This document shows positions 16,568 through 24,736 of a stretch of 64,000 nt of DNA, piece by piece; the stretch's first letter is position 1; the number at the start of each line of letters is the position of its first letter. The DNA comes from Nocardia cyriacigeorgica GUH-2. Its GTDB lineage: Bacteria > Actinomycetota > Actinomycetes > Mycobacteriales > Mycobacteriaceae. Both the position numbers and the translations under genes were made by a program. The notes under the pieces were generated by a model. It was not told the origin of the DNA and did not search any database. It saw only the letters and a program-made list of their open reading frames with translations. The DNA lies in assembly GCF_000284035.1 (NCBI RefSeq), contig NC_016887.1, positions 1,302,001 through 1,366,000 of the forward strand, given 5' to 3'.

Positions 16568-17350
16568 TCACCACGCGGGGGCGGTGGCGCGGCGGGTGGT
16601 GTCGATGGTGTGCTGGAGGGCGCGGACGATTTCCTCGGGTGGGGCCGGGGCGAGGGTGAATTCGTCGTGGGGGTGGTGTTGGAGGAGATAGCGGCCGTCG
16701 TTGGGCTGGTAGTCCATCCAGGTGAAACCGCGGACATCCGGGGTGGGGCGGCCGTCGATCGCGCCGCCGGCGTAGACACCGACCTCGCCGAGGCTCGAGC
16801 GCGGGCGGCGCACGATGCGGTTGATCTTCTCGGTGAGCGACAGGCGCGTCGGATGTTTGGCGTACTCCACCCGGCTCACATCGGAGCCACGGGCGCGCAG
16901 CCCTTCGTACTTACCGCCCGCGCACTTGGGTAGATGCGCCACCACCTGGCCGGCCAGGGCCTGCGCGGGAAGCATCGACAAGACGACATCGCGGCCGTAA
17001 GCCTGTGTGGGGCCGGGAAATTGAACCGCCAGCGCGGCCGCCTGTCCGACGATGCCCGCGTGAATCCGCACGACCTGCCGGAAATCCTGGCCGAAGAAGC
17101 CGTGCACCTCCACCCGCACCTCCGGTTCGAGCAGCGTCGAAATCGCCCGGTGCAGACGCTGATCGGCAATAGCGGCGAGTCGCTGCGCGGCCTCCTTGCG
17201 CATCCGCTGATAGTCGTCGTAGGGGACCGGTTCGTCGGGAACACGGCGCTCCGGCTCCCACTTGATCGGATACGGCAACCGGTCACGGCCGAACGCGTTC
17301 ACCGCCAGGGTGAACATCAAACCATCCATCCGCCAACGTGACTCGCTCAT
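16568..17350 (-). CDS. EspG-family ESX secretion chaperone
   Basis: A 260-residue EspG-like protein. In mycobacteria EspG binds PPE proteins in the cytosol and keeps them competent for export by an ESX (type VII) system. Family traits are the mixed beta start WRMDGLMFTLAVNAFGRDRLPYP, the long helix YDDYQRMRKEAAQRLAAIADQRL, and the late FTWMDYQPNDGRYLL. Its ATG overlaps the TGA of the upstream PPE-like gene by 4 nt, so substrate and chaperone are made together. No ESX core genes (eccB-E, mycP) are in the window. Confidence 0.83.
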   Translation of the reverse strand: MSESRWRMDGLMFTLAVNAFGRDRLPYPIKWEPERRVPDEPVPYDDYQRMRKEAAQRLAAIADQRLHRAISTLLEPEVRVEVHGFFGQDFRQVVRIHAGIVGQAAALAVQFPGPTQAYGRDVVLSMLPAQALAGQVVAHLPKCAGGKYEGLRARGSDVSRVEYAKHPTRLSLTEKINRIVRRPRSSLGEVGVYAGGAIDGRPTPDVRGFTWMDYQPNDGRYLLQHHPHDEFTLAPAPPEEIVRALQHTIDTTRRATAPAW

Positions 17351-18693
17351 CCGCCGATCACTCCACCCGGTGGCAACGCCGGCGGCTGACTGCCGAGCAG
17401 CTCATCGCCGTGGTCGTAGATCAAATAGTCGGGCGTCTTGTGCTCGTCGTCGTCCTCGCCCTTGCCGCCGCCACGTCCGGCGGGCATGCCCATGCCCGGC
17501 ATCCCCATCCGGCCATTACGCCCGGAACCCGCGCCCGCGCCCGTCGACGCGGCCGCCCTACCCTGCGTGCCCGCACCGCCACCGGGCAGGCTGCGACCCG
17601 CGCCCGGCGTCGACGGCACACCGCTGCCGCCGAGACCGCCACCGGAACCCAGACCGCCGGTGCCCACTCCGCCCGGCAGCCCGGAGGTACCGCGCGGAAG
17701 ATCCGAGGTCGGGAGCTGGGTGCCCGCCGGAGTTGTCGAGGCAGGCGTGGTGGAGGCCGGGGTGGTGGACTGCGGAGTCGTATCGTCCGAGGTGTCGTCG
17801 GTGGGATTCGACTCTTCGCCGTTGCTGGTGTTCTCCTCGCCGCCGCCGTTCTCGCCCCCGCCGCCGCCACCACCGCCGCCACCGCCCGGCGGCCAGACCG
17901 AGTTGCCGGGAGGATAGACCGGGGGTTTCCAGCCCTCCTTGTCGTCGACGGGGTTCTTGGGTTTGGGGAGATTCGGCGTATGGCCGTCGACGTCTTCCGC
18001 GCCCGGGCGGTAATACTTGGTCATCACGAACCGGGCGTTTTCCTGCGCCTCGGTGGCCCGGTATTCAGGGCCTTTGATGACGCTCTGGAACGGTAGGGCG
18101 TTGATGACTTTGTCGCCGACGGTGGTGTCGTCGGGTTTGCCGACGGAGTTCTTGGCTTGGGCCAGATGGCCTTCCATTAGGTCTAGGCCGTGGGCGATCA
18201 TCTGGAAACAGGCTGCGATCGTTGTGAACGAGGTTGCGAAAGCGCGCGTGCCTTCGATCGCGGCGGTGCCGGATTGGCCGTTCCAGTGAGCGGTGATGTC
18301 GGCCTCGACGCCTTTGGAGAAGACTTCGATCGCATCGCGAGCGTCCTTGGTGAGGTTGCGCCAACCGTCGGCCTTCGTGTTGATCGCGGCGGGATCTACG
18401 TCTTTTACCGCGTCGTAGATCTCCTGATGTGACATCGTTTCGAAGGGGTCTTTTACGGTGATGGCTCGACCAGCGAACTGATCACTACCGTACTCACCGA
18501 GTAGGCCGGTCCACTCGGTATCGACTATCGCTCGGTCGGCATCCCACTTCGCCTTCTCATCGTTGGCTCGCTGCTGATCATCGCGCTTGTTCTGGTCGGC
18601 TTCGCCGAGACCTAGGGCCTCACCGATCTCTTGGCCTGCCCGATTGGCGATGTGGCCAACCTGGTCCACCCACTCGGGAAAGTCGAGTCCCAT
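17347..18693 (-). CDS. Large WXG/PPE-like ESX substrate with low-complexity middle and YxxxD tail
   Basis: 448 residues. Residues 1-230 are helical and include W137-N138-G139 (ADITAHWNGQSGTAA), the helix-turn of WXG100 proteins, followed by a hydrophobic amphipathic helix. Residues about 262-415 are low complexity: a poly-Gly tract, TTPAS repeats, then Gly/Arg-rich sequence. The last 28 residues are non-repetitive and hold two overlapping type VII export motifs, YLIYD (423-427) and YDHGD (426-430). The tail ends LPPGGVIGG. It lies between a small helical partner gene (1-nt overlap) and espG (4-nt overlap). The effector function is unknown. Confidence 0.7.
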   Translation of the reverse strand: MGLDFPEWVDQVGHIANRAGQEIGEALGLGEADQNKRDDQQRANDEKAKWDADRAIVDTEWTGLLGEYGSDQFAGRAITVKDPFETMSHQEIYDAVKDVDPAAINTKADGWRNLTKDARDAIEVFSKGVEADITAHWNGQSGTAAIEGTRAFATSFTTIAACFQMIAHGLDLMEGHLAQAKNSVGKPDDTTVGDKVINALPFQSVIKGPEYRATEAQENARFVMTKYYRPGAEDVDGHTPNLPKPKNPVDDKEGWKPPVYPPGNSVWPPGGGGGGGGGGGENGGGEENTSNGEESNPTDDTSDDTTPQSTTPASTTPASTTPAGTQLPTSDLPRGTSGLPGGVGTGGLGSGGGLGGSGVPSTPGAGRSLPGGGAGTQGRAAASTGAGAGSGRNGRMGMPGMGMPAGRGGGKGEDDDEHKTPDYLIYDHGDELLGSQPPALPPGGVIGG

Positions 18694-19088
18694 TACTGCG
18701 CCCCTGCCTGTCCGAGTGCGCCAGCTGTCGACTGGTCTGTTTCCTCGATGCGGCGGACGGCGAGCGAGTAGGTCTCGCTCATGAGCGTGACGATCTCGAT
18801 GCTCTCCTTCAGCCGGTTCTGGGCCGAGTCCTCGTCTGTGACCGCTTTGGCGGCGAACTTCCCTCTCAGCGCTTCGGCCGACTTCAAGGTGCCGAAGCCT
18901 GCCACATGCTCGAGTTGCTTGGTGTCCCCAACCATCTTGCGCAGTTCCGTCAGCAACGTTTCTGCGCGGCCCTTCAGTGCGTTCCCGATTTCCGGGTCCA
19001 TGCGCAATTCGCCGTTTTCGGCCTGGGTTTTCAACGTTTTCCAGTGGCTCAGCAATCCGGGCATCTCAGAATTGCCAGGTGTCGTCAC
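18693..19088 (-). CDS. Small all-helical protein, possible PE/WXG-like partner
   Basis: 131 residues, predicted almost wholly helical, without signal peptide or transmembrane segment. It contains LLSHWKTLKTQAENGELRMDP, LKGRAETLLTELRKMVGD and ESIEIVTLMSETYSLAVRRIEETDQS. GTG at 19088 has GGGAGGG upstream, and longer starts would run into the lipoprotein gene spacer. Its TAA overlaps the next ATG by one base (TAATG). Position suggests it is the dimer partner of the WXG/PPE-like protein, which I infer rather than see. Confidence 0.65.
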   Translation of the reverse strand: MTTPGNSEMPGLLSHWKTLKTQAENGELRMDPEIGNALKGRAETLLTELRKMVGDTKQLEHVAGFGTLKSAEALRGKFAAKAVTDEDSAQNRLKESIEIVTLMSETYSLAVRRIEETDQSTAGALGQAGAQ

Positions 19089-19158
19089 AGTTTCCCTCCC
19101 AACGCTTTCTGTAGACGGGCCAACCTGTTCTTGCTCGCGAGGAGGTTCACAGCCACCA

Positions 19159-19740
19159 TCACTTGGGCAGGTAAGGCTCGAGCTCGGTGGCGTGTCGAAC
19201 TGCCACACTGCACGGCGGTGATTCCGGCATCGATTCTTCCTCGCCATAGAGCCAGCTGACCGACACTTCGAGCGTCCCCTTTTCCCACGGAAGGTTCACC
19301 CAGCAGGTCGAGCGCTCCTCGTCCGATTTCTCGCCGTACGTCAGGCCGGAGCGTGGGCCGATCTGAACGTCTTTCAGACCAGTCAAGTTGGTGTTCGCCC
19401 GGGCGTCTGCCTGCGTGTATGTCGAAGACCCGACGTACAGGAGGTAGGGACCCTCGGTTGAATCCCAGCGGCAAATCCGGTAGGTCACATCCCCTGTCGG
19501 TGCATCCGTGACCGCCTCCTTCGAGGCCGGGTCCACCTTGGTCGCCGTCAACGCCTCATCCGGCAGCTCAGTGCACGGATTCCACTGGACGGTCTGTTCA
19601 CGCGTCGATTCACTCGCCCCCTGCGCCGCCGGCTCCCCATCCACCGACGTCGAGCACCCGGCGACCAGCCCGACTACGGCGATTCCGCCCAGCATCGCGC
19701 GGACCGCGACCCCTCGGTGTGCACTACTCGCGGTACGCAT
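19159..19740 (-). CDS. DUF3558 lipoprotein
   Basis: A 193-residue exported lipoprotein. The signal sequence (AMLGGIAVVGLVAGC) has a lipobox whose Cys is followed by STSVDGEP. The mature part shows the DUF3558 pattern WNPCTELPDEAL, ending with ...CSVAVRHATELEPYLP. AGGAGGGG directly precedes the ATG at 19740 and decides the start. In nocardiae DUF3558 lipoproteins often stand next to ESX substrate genes, as here, where it is first in the four-gene minus-strand cassette 70 nt before the small helical gene. The molecular role is unknown. Confidence 0.85.
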   Translation of the reverse strand: MRTASSAHRGVAVRAMLGGIAVVGLVAGCSTSVDGEPAAQGASESTREQTVQWNPCTELPDEALTATKVDPASKEAVTDAPTGDVTYRICRWDSTEGPYLLYVGSSTYTQADARANTNLTGLKDVQIGPRSGLTYGEKSDEERSTCWVNLPWEKGTLEVSVSWLYGEEESMPESPPCSVAVRHATELEPYLPK

Positions 19741-19891
19741 ACCCCTCCTGCTTTCGGTGCGAAAAGACCGACACTGAATAGGACGCACCATACCGGCATC
19801 CGGTTCCACCCGATCTTTCGTCCAGGACGCGGGCCCCCGGCACCCACGTCGGTCACCCGCATGTGTCCCGGCCCAGCTCCCGATCCCTCGC

Positions 19892-19948
19892 CGAGAGCTA
19901 CATGAGCGAGGCATTCGTCGAGAGCGCCCCTCGCTCATGTAGCTCTCG
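19892..19948. repeat. Palindromic element, copy 1 (perfect 20-bp arms, 17-nt loop)
   Basis: CGAGAGCTACATGAGCGAGG (19892-19911) is exactly complementary to CCTCGCTCATGTAGCTCTCG (19929-19948). The right arm overlaps the last codons and stop of the MerR gene, so it probably acts as that gene's terminator. A closely related element lies at 49183-49239 (arms 18/20 and 17/20 identical), showing that this is a dispersed repeat. Confidence 0.75.
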
Positions 19949-20579
19949 GCGCCTCGAGTTGGTCCGCGAGGCGCTGGGCGGTGAGTTCGGCGTGGGTGAT
20001 GCGGCGCAGGGCGGCGAGGATGGGTTCGTAGAGGACGGTGCCGAGGACGGCGTATTCGATGGCGGCGGCGGGGGAGTCGAGGGGCATGCGGTCGATTTCG
20101 TAGGCGGCGATGGCGGTGATGTGGGGGGCGTAGGCGCGTAGGCGGTCGTCGGTCATGGGCAGGCCTGCGGCTTCGGCGTCGGCGAGGGCCTGTTCGAGTT
20201 GGGCGGCGGCGGGGAGGTCGGCGGGGAGGTCGGCGGGGAGTGGCCGGCCGAGGGCGGCGAAAGCGGCTCGGGCGCGCGGCAATTCGGTGTCGGTGCCCGG
20301 CTCGGGTGACGGCGGGAGTGCGGAGGTGGCGGCGCCGAGGGCAGTGAGCAGGGATTCCTCAGGCGCATCGATCAGGCCGACGATCGTTTTGATCTTCGCC
20401 AGCGATAACCCGTGTCCGGACAGGGCTTTCACCAGGGCGATGCGCTTGATGTGCGATTCGCCGTATTCGGCGCGGGTGGCGCTGGTGGCGCGGCCGGGCA
20501 TGAGCAGGCCTTCGCGCAGGTAGTACTTGATCGTCGGCACCGGCACTCCGGTGCGGGCCGCCAGCTCCGACATCAGCAT
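19935..20579 (-). CDS. MerR-family transcriptional regulator
   Basis: 214 residues. An N-terminal winged helix (MSELAARTGVPVPTIKYYLREGLLMPGR) is followed by the typical second helix pair (YGESHIKRIALVKALSGHGLSLAKIKTIVGLI). The C-terminal effector domain has no metal-binding cysteines, so a metal sensor is unlikely. AGGAGGAG precedes the ATG at 20579. It is divergent from a small membrane protein gene, and the shared 100-bp interval holds two copies of a dyad placed between promoter hexamers as MerR proteins require. The ligand is unknown. Confidence 0.88.
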   Translation of the reverse strand: MLMSELAARTGVPVPTIKYYLREGLLMPGRATSATRAEYGESHIKRIALVKALSGHGLSLAKIKTIVGLIDAPEESLLTALGAATSALPPSPEPGTDTELPRARAAFAALGRPLPADLPADLPAAAQLEQALADAEAAGLPMTDDRLRAYAPHITAIAAYEIDRMPLDSPAAAIEYAVLGTVLYEPILAALRRITHAELTAQRLADQLEAPRAT

Positions 20580-20605
20580 CGCGTCTGCTCCTCCTCAATT
20601 CGCCC

Positions 20606-20653
20606 TTGACATTGGATAGTCTAACTATCCATTATTGGGTAGTTGTACTATCC
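20606..20653 (+). promoter_or_regulatory. Twin MerR-type operators in the promoter of the 20680 gene
   Basis: GGATAGTCTAACTATCC (20614-20630) is a perfect 7-bp-arm dyad. GGGTAGTTGTACTATCC (20637-20653) is a second copy with one mismatch, 23 bp further on. The first lies between a TTGACA (20606-20611) and CATTAT (20630-20635), an 18-nt spacer, which is the classical MerR geometry. Both fall between the divergent MerR and membrane-protein genes. Confidence 0.65.
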
Positions 20654-20679
20654 AATTGAATCAACGCCAGGAAGCAGTC

Positions 20680-21111
20680 ATGGATACCTCGCTGATCTCG
20701 CCGTTCATGAGCATCGTGCTCGGGGCGACCATCCTCTCTGTGGTCACCATCGCCTTCGGCGGCACCTTCCTCCTGCGCGTCTTCACCGGCGCCCACGACA
20801 CCAACGACCTGCAGAAATCCTTCTTCCGCGCCGGCCACGCCCACGCCGGGGTGCTGGTCATGCTCGGCCTGTTGCTCGCCGTCCTCGGCAACGCAACGGG
20901 TGCGAGCACCGGCTGGGCCGACGGCGGCGCGATCGCCGTGCTGGTCGCCGCCATCCTGATGCCGCTCGGCTTCTTCCTCTCGGTGCTCGGCCGGGACCCG
21001 CAGCGGCCGAACCGGATGATCATCAGCGTCTGGCTGGGTGCCACGCTGCTGGTGGCCGGGCTGCTGGTGTCGGGAATCGCGACGCTCGTCGCCGGGATCG
21101 ATAGGTTCTGA
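20680..21111 (+). CDS. Four-helix integral membrane protein, likely MerR target
   Basis: 143 residues with four hydrophobic helices: the N-terminal IVLGATILSVVTIAFGGTFLL, AGVLVMLGLLLAVLGNATG, AIAVLVAAILMPLGFFLSVLG and the C-terminal WLGATLLVAGLLVSGIATLVAG. A conserved-looking FFRAGHAHAG between helices 1 and 2 holds two histidines. AGGAAG precedes the ATG at 20680. I do not recognise a named family. Regulation by the adjacent MerR protein is strongly suggested by the operator layout. Confidence 0.7.
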   Translation: MDTSLISPFMSIVLGATILSVVTIAFGGTFLLRVFTGAHDTNDLQKSFFRAGHAHAGVLVMLGLLLAVLGNATGASTGWADGGAIAVLVAAILMPLGFFLSVLGRDPQRPNRMIISVWLGATLLVAGLLVSGIATLVAGIDRF

Positions 21112-21159
21112 GGGGGTGCGCATCCGCCGATCCGAGACCCACAACAAACAGGGCGGTCA

Positions 21160-21195
21160 GTCTTAATACATTGTCATTCAATATTTTTCGTTCGC
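21160..21195. promoter_or_regulatory. AT-rich patch with small dyad upstream of the kinase/P450 pair
   Basis: A short AT-rich island in very GC-rich sequence, about 90 nt before the phosphotransferase start. It contains ATTG-TCATT-CAAT (21170-21182) followed by ATATTTTT. This probably marks the promoter and perhaps an operator for the two-gene unit. No clear -10/-35 pair was chosen. Confidence 0.3.
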
Positions 21196-21278
21196 CTCGC
21201 GTACTGTCGTCCGGGCCAGTGCATTCGAAGCAGGCCGCTCGTACCAGTTCGTCATGATTCGGAAATCGAGGCAAGCGA

Positions 21279-22451
21279 ATGAACCACAAGCTATGGCTGC
21301 TCGGGCGATCGGTCGCGGTGGGCGGGCATATCTTGCGGGAGAAGGTCTTCCGGCCGAAGGCGCGAACCATCGACGACGTTCCGGTCTCCGGGGAGACGAT
21401 CACACCGGCCTGGCTCACCGCGGTGCTGTGCCGCGATGTCCCCGGCGCGGAGGTCGTCTCCTGCGGGACGTCCAATGGCAGCAGCGGCACCTCGACCCGA
21501 GTCGCGATCGAGGTCGAATACAACGAGGCGGGCCAGCAGGCGGGGCTGCCGACGGCGCTGTTCGCGAAGACGACCACCGCCTTCAGCCAGCGCATCCTGC
21601 TCGGCGGCGGCAAGATGATCACCGGCGAGACCCGGTTCTTCCGTGACTTCCGGCCCGAGGTCGAAATGGAGGCGCCGGTCGGATACTGGGGCGCCGCCGA
21701 CGAATCATCCTGGCGTTCCATCGCCTTGATGGAGGACATCGCCAGCACCCGCGGTGCGGTGTTCGTCGAGGCGACCACCTCGGTGAGCAAGTCCCAGATG
21801 GAGGATCTGGTGCGCAATCTCGCGCGCCTGCACGGCACCTTCTGGGAACATCCCTCGATCGCCGTCCTCAACACCCCGAGCTACATGCTCCAGGCCTATC
21901 TCGCCGCGATTGATATGAAGAAGCGCTGCGCGATCGGGCTGGAACGGGCCGAGGCGGTGATTCCCGAATCGCTGCGCGGACAGAGCGAACGGTTGTGGGC
22001 GGGCGTCGAGCGGGCGATCGAGCTGGCCACCGACGACCTTCCGCCGACGCTGCTGCACGGTGATCCGCATATCGGACAGACCTACGTCACCGGTGACGGC
22101 CGGATGGGGTTCGTCGACTGGCAGGTCGTGATGCGGGGCGGCTGGGCACACGATTTCGCCTACACCGTGAACTCCGGATGCGAGCCGCAGGACCGGCGGG
22201 CATGGGATCGCCACCTGCTCGAGGCCTATCTGGACGAACTCGCCGAGGTCCGCGGATCGGCGCCGTCATTCGACGATGCCTGGCTGGCCTACCGGCAGCA
22301 GTCCATGTTCGCTTACGCGGCATGGGCTTTCACCATCGGGCGGGCTGCCTACCAGCCGAAGATGCAGTCCGTCGACACATGTTTGACCCTGCTGGAACGC
22401 ATTACCACCGCATTGGACGATCACGACTCGTTGGATGCCCTCGGCGTCTGA
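21279..22451 (+). CDS. Phosphotransferase (APH/EcKL-like kinase fold)
   Basis: 390 residues of the protein-kinase-like small-molecule phosphotransferase superfamily. The N-lobe includes VVSCGTSNGSSGTSTRVAIEV and LFAKTTTAF with the probable ATP-binding lysine. The catalytic loop is LLHGDPHIGQTYV (HGD-x-H) and the metal-binding segment is MGFVDWQVV. The family phosphorylates hydroxyls of antibiotics, steroids or other small molecules, and the substrate here is unknown. It lies 30 nt upstream of an unusual P450 gene, suggesting the two act on the same compound. ATG at 21279 follows CGAGGCAAGCGA, a modest ribosome binding site. Confidence 0.8.
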   Translation: MNHKLWLLGRSVAVGGHILREKVFRPKARTIDDVPVSGETITPAWLTAVLCRDVPGAEVVSCGTSNGSSGTSTRVAIEVEYNEAGQQAGLPTALFAKTTTAFSQRILLGGGKMITGETRFFRDFRPEVEMEAPVGYWGAADESSWRSIALMEDIASTRGAVFVEATTSVSKSQMEDLVRNLARLHGTFWEHPSIAVLNTPSYMLQAYLAAIDMKKRCAIGLERAEAVIPESLRGQSERLWAGVERAIELATDDLPPTLLHGDPHIGQTYVTGDGRMGFVDWQVVMRGGWAHDFAYTVNSGCEPQDRRAWDRHLLEAYLDELAEVRGSAPSFDDAWLAYRQQSMFAYAAWAFTIGRAAYQPKMQSVDTCLTLLERITTALDDHDSLDALGV

Positions 22452-22481
22452 CCGACAATTCGAACAGTCTGGAGTTCCCGC

Positions 22482-23735
22482 GTGACTACCTCCACCCCTT
22501 GGGCGCAGGTCACCTCGTGCCCGGTGGCCCACGGATCGCCCACGCTCACCCTCGGTCCGCGCGTCTCGCTGCATTCGCCCGAATTCGCCGACGATCCGCA
22601 CCGGCACTACAGCGAAATGCGCAGGCGCTACGGGTCGTTGGCGCCGGTCGAGCTGGCACCTGACGTCCCGGCCACCCTGGTGATCGGCTACAGCACCGCG
22701 GTGCGCATCCTCAACGATCCCGAGCATTTTCCCGCCGACCCGCGGGCATGGCAGAAGAACGTCCCGGCCGACTGCCCGATTCTGCCGCTGCTGGAATGGC
22801 GGCCGATGGCGAGCCGGAGCTCGGGCGCCGATTTCGTGCGCTACCGCCAGGCCATCACCGCAGGCATCGACAACGTCGATCTGTATGCGCTCAACGGCGT
22901 CGTGGAGAACATCGCTGTTCCGCTGATCAACACGTTCTGCGCCGACGGGGAAGCCGATCTGATCCGCCAGTATGTCTTTCCGCTGGTCTTCGAAGTGGTC
23001 AATTTCCTGCTCGGCTGCCCCGCCGAGATCGGTCAGCGGGTGGCGGCGGGAACGGCGGCGCTGCTCGAAGGGGTCGACGCCGAGAAGGGCAATCAGCTGC
23101 TCGGTGAGGCCCTGATGCAACTGGTGACCTTCAAACGCGCCGAACCCGGCAACGACATCACCTCCGCGCTGCTGCAACACGAATCCGCGCTCGACGATGT
23201 GGAGGTGTCGCACCACGTCTCCCAGGTGTACGGCACCGGAATCGAATTCCAGCTCAACCTGATCGCGAACACCCTGCTGCTGGTGCTCAGTGACGAGCGC
23301 TTCGGCGGCAGCGTGCTCGGCGGGAACCTGTCCTCGCGTGACGCCCTGGACGAAGTGCTGTTCAACGACCCGCCGCTGGCGAATCTGCTGATCACCTATC
23401 CGCGTCAGCCGATCCTGATCGACGAGGTCTGGCTGCCCGCGCATCAGCCCGTCGTCATCAGCATGGCCGCCTGCAACAACGACCCCGCCGTGCGCAATGG
23501 CGAACTGCTCGGCAACCGCGCCCACCTGGTCTGGGGCGTCGGCCCGCACGCCTGCCCCGCCCAATCCCTGGCCTACCTGATCGCCCAAGACGCCATCGAC
23601 CAACTCCTCGACGCCCTCCCCGACCTACGCCTCAACCTCCCCGACGGCACCCCCACCTGGCGCCCCGGCCCCTTCCACCGGGCGCTGGCCGAACTTCCGG
23701 TCACCTTCCCGCCGGCAGCCCCGCTCACCATCTAG
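22482..23735 (+). CDS. Atypical cytochrome P450 lacking the ExxR and AGxxT motifs (CYP157-like)
   Basis: 417 residues. The heme loop is HLVWGVGPHACPAQSLA with Cys358, and the usual Gly after C-x is Pro. The helix-K ExxR is replaced by EVLF (291-294), and the helix-I A-G-x-x-T by YGTGIEFQLNLIAN (250-263). Loss of ExxR with EVLW/EVLF in its place is known from Streptomyces CYP157-type P450s. GTG at 22482 has GGAG upstream. The upstream kinase gene is 30 nt away. No GTPase/roadblock conservon genes, common neighbours of such P450s, are present. Catalytic competence is uncertain. Confidence 0.85.
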   Translation: MTTSTPWAQVTSCPVAHGSPTLTLGPRVSLHSPEFADDPHRHYSEMRRRYGSLAPVELAPDVPATLVIGYSTAVRILNDPEHFPADPRAWQKNVPADCPILPLLEWRPMASRSSGADFVRYRQAITAGIDNVDLYALNGVVENIAVPLINTFCADGEADLIRQYVFPLVFEVVNFLLGCPAEIGQRVAAGTAALLEGVDAEKGNQLLGEALMQLVTFKRAEPGNDITSALLQHESALDDVEVSHHVSQVYGTGIEFQLNLIANTLLLVLSDERFGGSVLGGNLSSRDALDEVLFNDPPLANLLITYPRQPILIDEVWLPAHQPVVISMAACNNDPAVRNGELLGNRAHLVWGVGPHACPAQSLAYLIAQDAIDQLLDALPDLRLNLPDGTPTWRPGPFHRALAELPVTFPPAAPLTI

Positions 23736-23746
23736 GGGCCGCCCGG

Positions 23747-24649
23747 CTATCGCACCGGAGCCAGGTCGACGCCGGCCGGCGGGCGGATGCGGCGCAGAGA
23801 TCCGTCGAAAAGGGTTGCGTAGAGCGCCCATCCGGGTCCGTCCGGGGCGATCCGGACCGAGCTCGGACCGGTCCAGCCGCTGGACAGACCGGCCGCAATG
23901 ACGCAGCTCGCGCCGGTTTCCGGGTCCACGCGATAGATAGAGCCTTCGATGTGGGCGGCTACGTAGAGCAACCCCGCCGCCGACATGGTCAGATCGTCGA
24001 CGCCGGGAAATACGCCAGGGATCCGGGTGATGACCGACCAGCGCTCGGGCGAATCCAATGGGACACGGACGATTTCGCCGGTGAACAGGTCGTCGGTGAA
24101 GACGGCCTTGCGGTCCGGGGACAACGCTAGGCCCTCGGAACGTGGCACTGCCGACCAATTCGGCACAGCCTCGCGGGAGTCGACCCTGTATCGGGTGAGC
24201 CCCTTGGACGGCGCGCCGATATCGGTGCCGACCCAGGTGGTGAGCAGATCGCCGCCGGGTAGGCGCAGCAGGCCGTGCCCGTCGAGCGCGGCGAGTTCGG
24301 TGACGTCGCCGCTCGCGGTATCCAGCTGCCAGAGTTTGCCGTCGCCGCGTGTGATGTAGAACAGATTCCCGCCCGACAGCTGTAGGCCGCCCGGCGCCGG
24401 TAACCCCGTCAGCACCGGGCTGACCTTGCCGTCGGCATCGATGTGGGAAATGTCCGAACTCCCGGACACGTAGAACCCGCCCCGTCCGTCGGGCTCGAGA
24501 TTCTCCAGCTCACCCAGGCCCTCGGCCACGGTCTCGACCTGCCAGCCGGCACATCCGGCGCCGGCCTCGGCCTGCGCGGGCGCTGCCGCAACTCCTACGG
24601 CCACAAGCGCTGCGCTGAACAACGATACGAGTTCGGCCAGTTTCCCCAT
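23747..24649 (-). CDS. Secreted beta-propeller (SMP-30/ScyD-like) protein
   Basis: A 300-residue exported protein. A signal peptide (LVSLFSAALVAVGVAAAPAQA) ends near residue 27. The mature part has repeated propeller blades with G-G-x-x-Y/F motifs: GRGGFYVSGSSDISHID, GGLQLSGGNLFYITRGDG and GLLYVAAHIEGSIYRVDP. Such proteins resemble SMP-30/gluconolactonase and ScyD lactonase-like folds, but the catalytic metal ligands are not evident, so the reaction is left open. It converges with the P450 gene, 11 nt separating the stops. ATG at 24649 starts a normal signal peptide. Confidence 0.7.
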   Translation of the reverse strand: MGKLAELVSLFSAALVAVGVAAAPAQAEAGAGCAGWQVETVAEGLGELENLEPDGRGGFYVSGSSDISHIDADGKVSPVLTGLPAPGGLQLSGGNLFYITRGDGKLWQLDTASGDVTELAALDGHGLLRLPGGDLLTTWVGTDIGAPSKGLTRYRVDSREAVPNWSAVPRSEGLALSPDRKAVFTDDLFTGEIVRVPLDSPERWSVITRIPGVFPGVDDLTMSAAGLLYVAAHIEGSIYRVDPETGASCVIAAGLSSGWTGPSSVRIAPDGPGWALYATLFDGSLRRIRPPAGVDLAPVR

Positions 24650-24736
24650 GGCCGAAAGCCTACGTCGACCGACCGGAGCGGGCCTGGATGCCGTGATGCA
24701 CGGCTGCCGTTGGAACCTCGCCGTGCGGCACGCGGT

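Noticed and set aside
22482..23735. Conservon (cvn) cluster suspected because of the CYP157-like P450
   Set aside because: No roadblock, GTPase, sensor kinase or DUF742 genes flank the P450.
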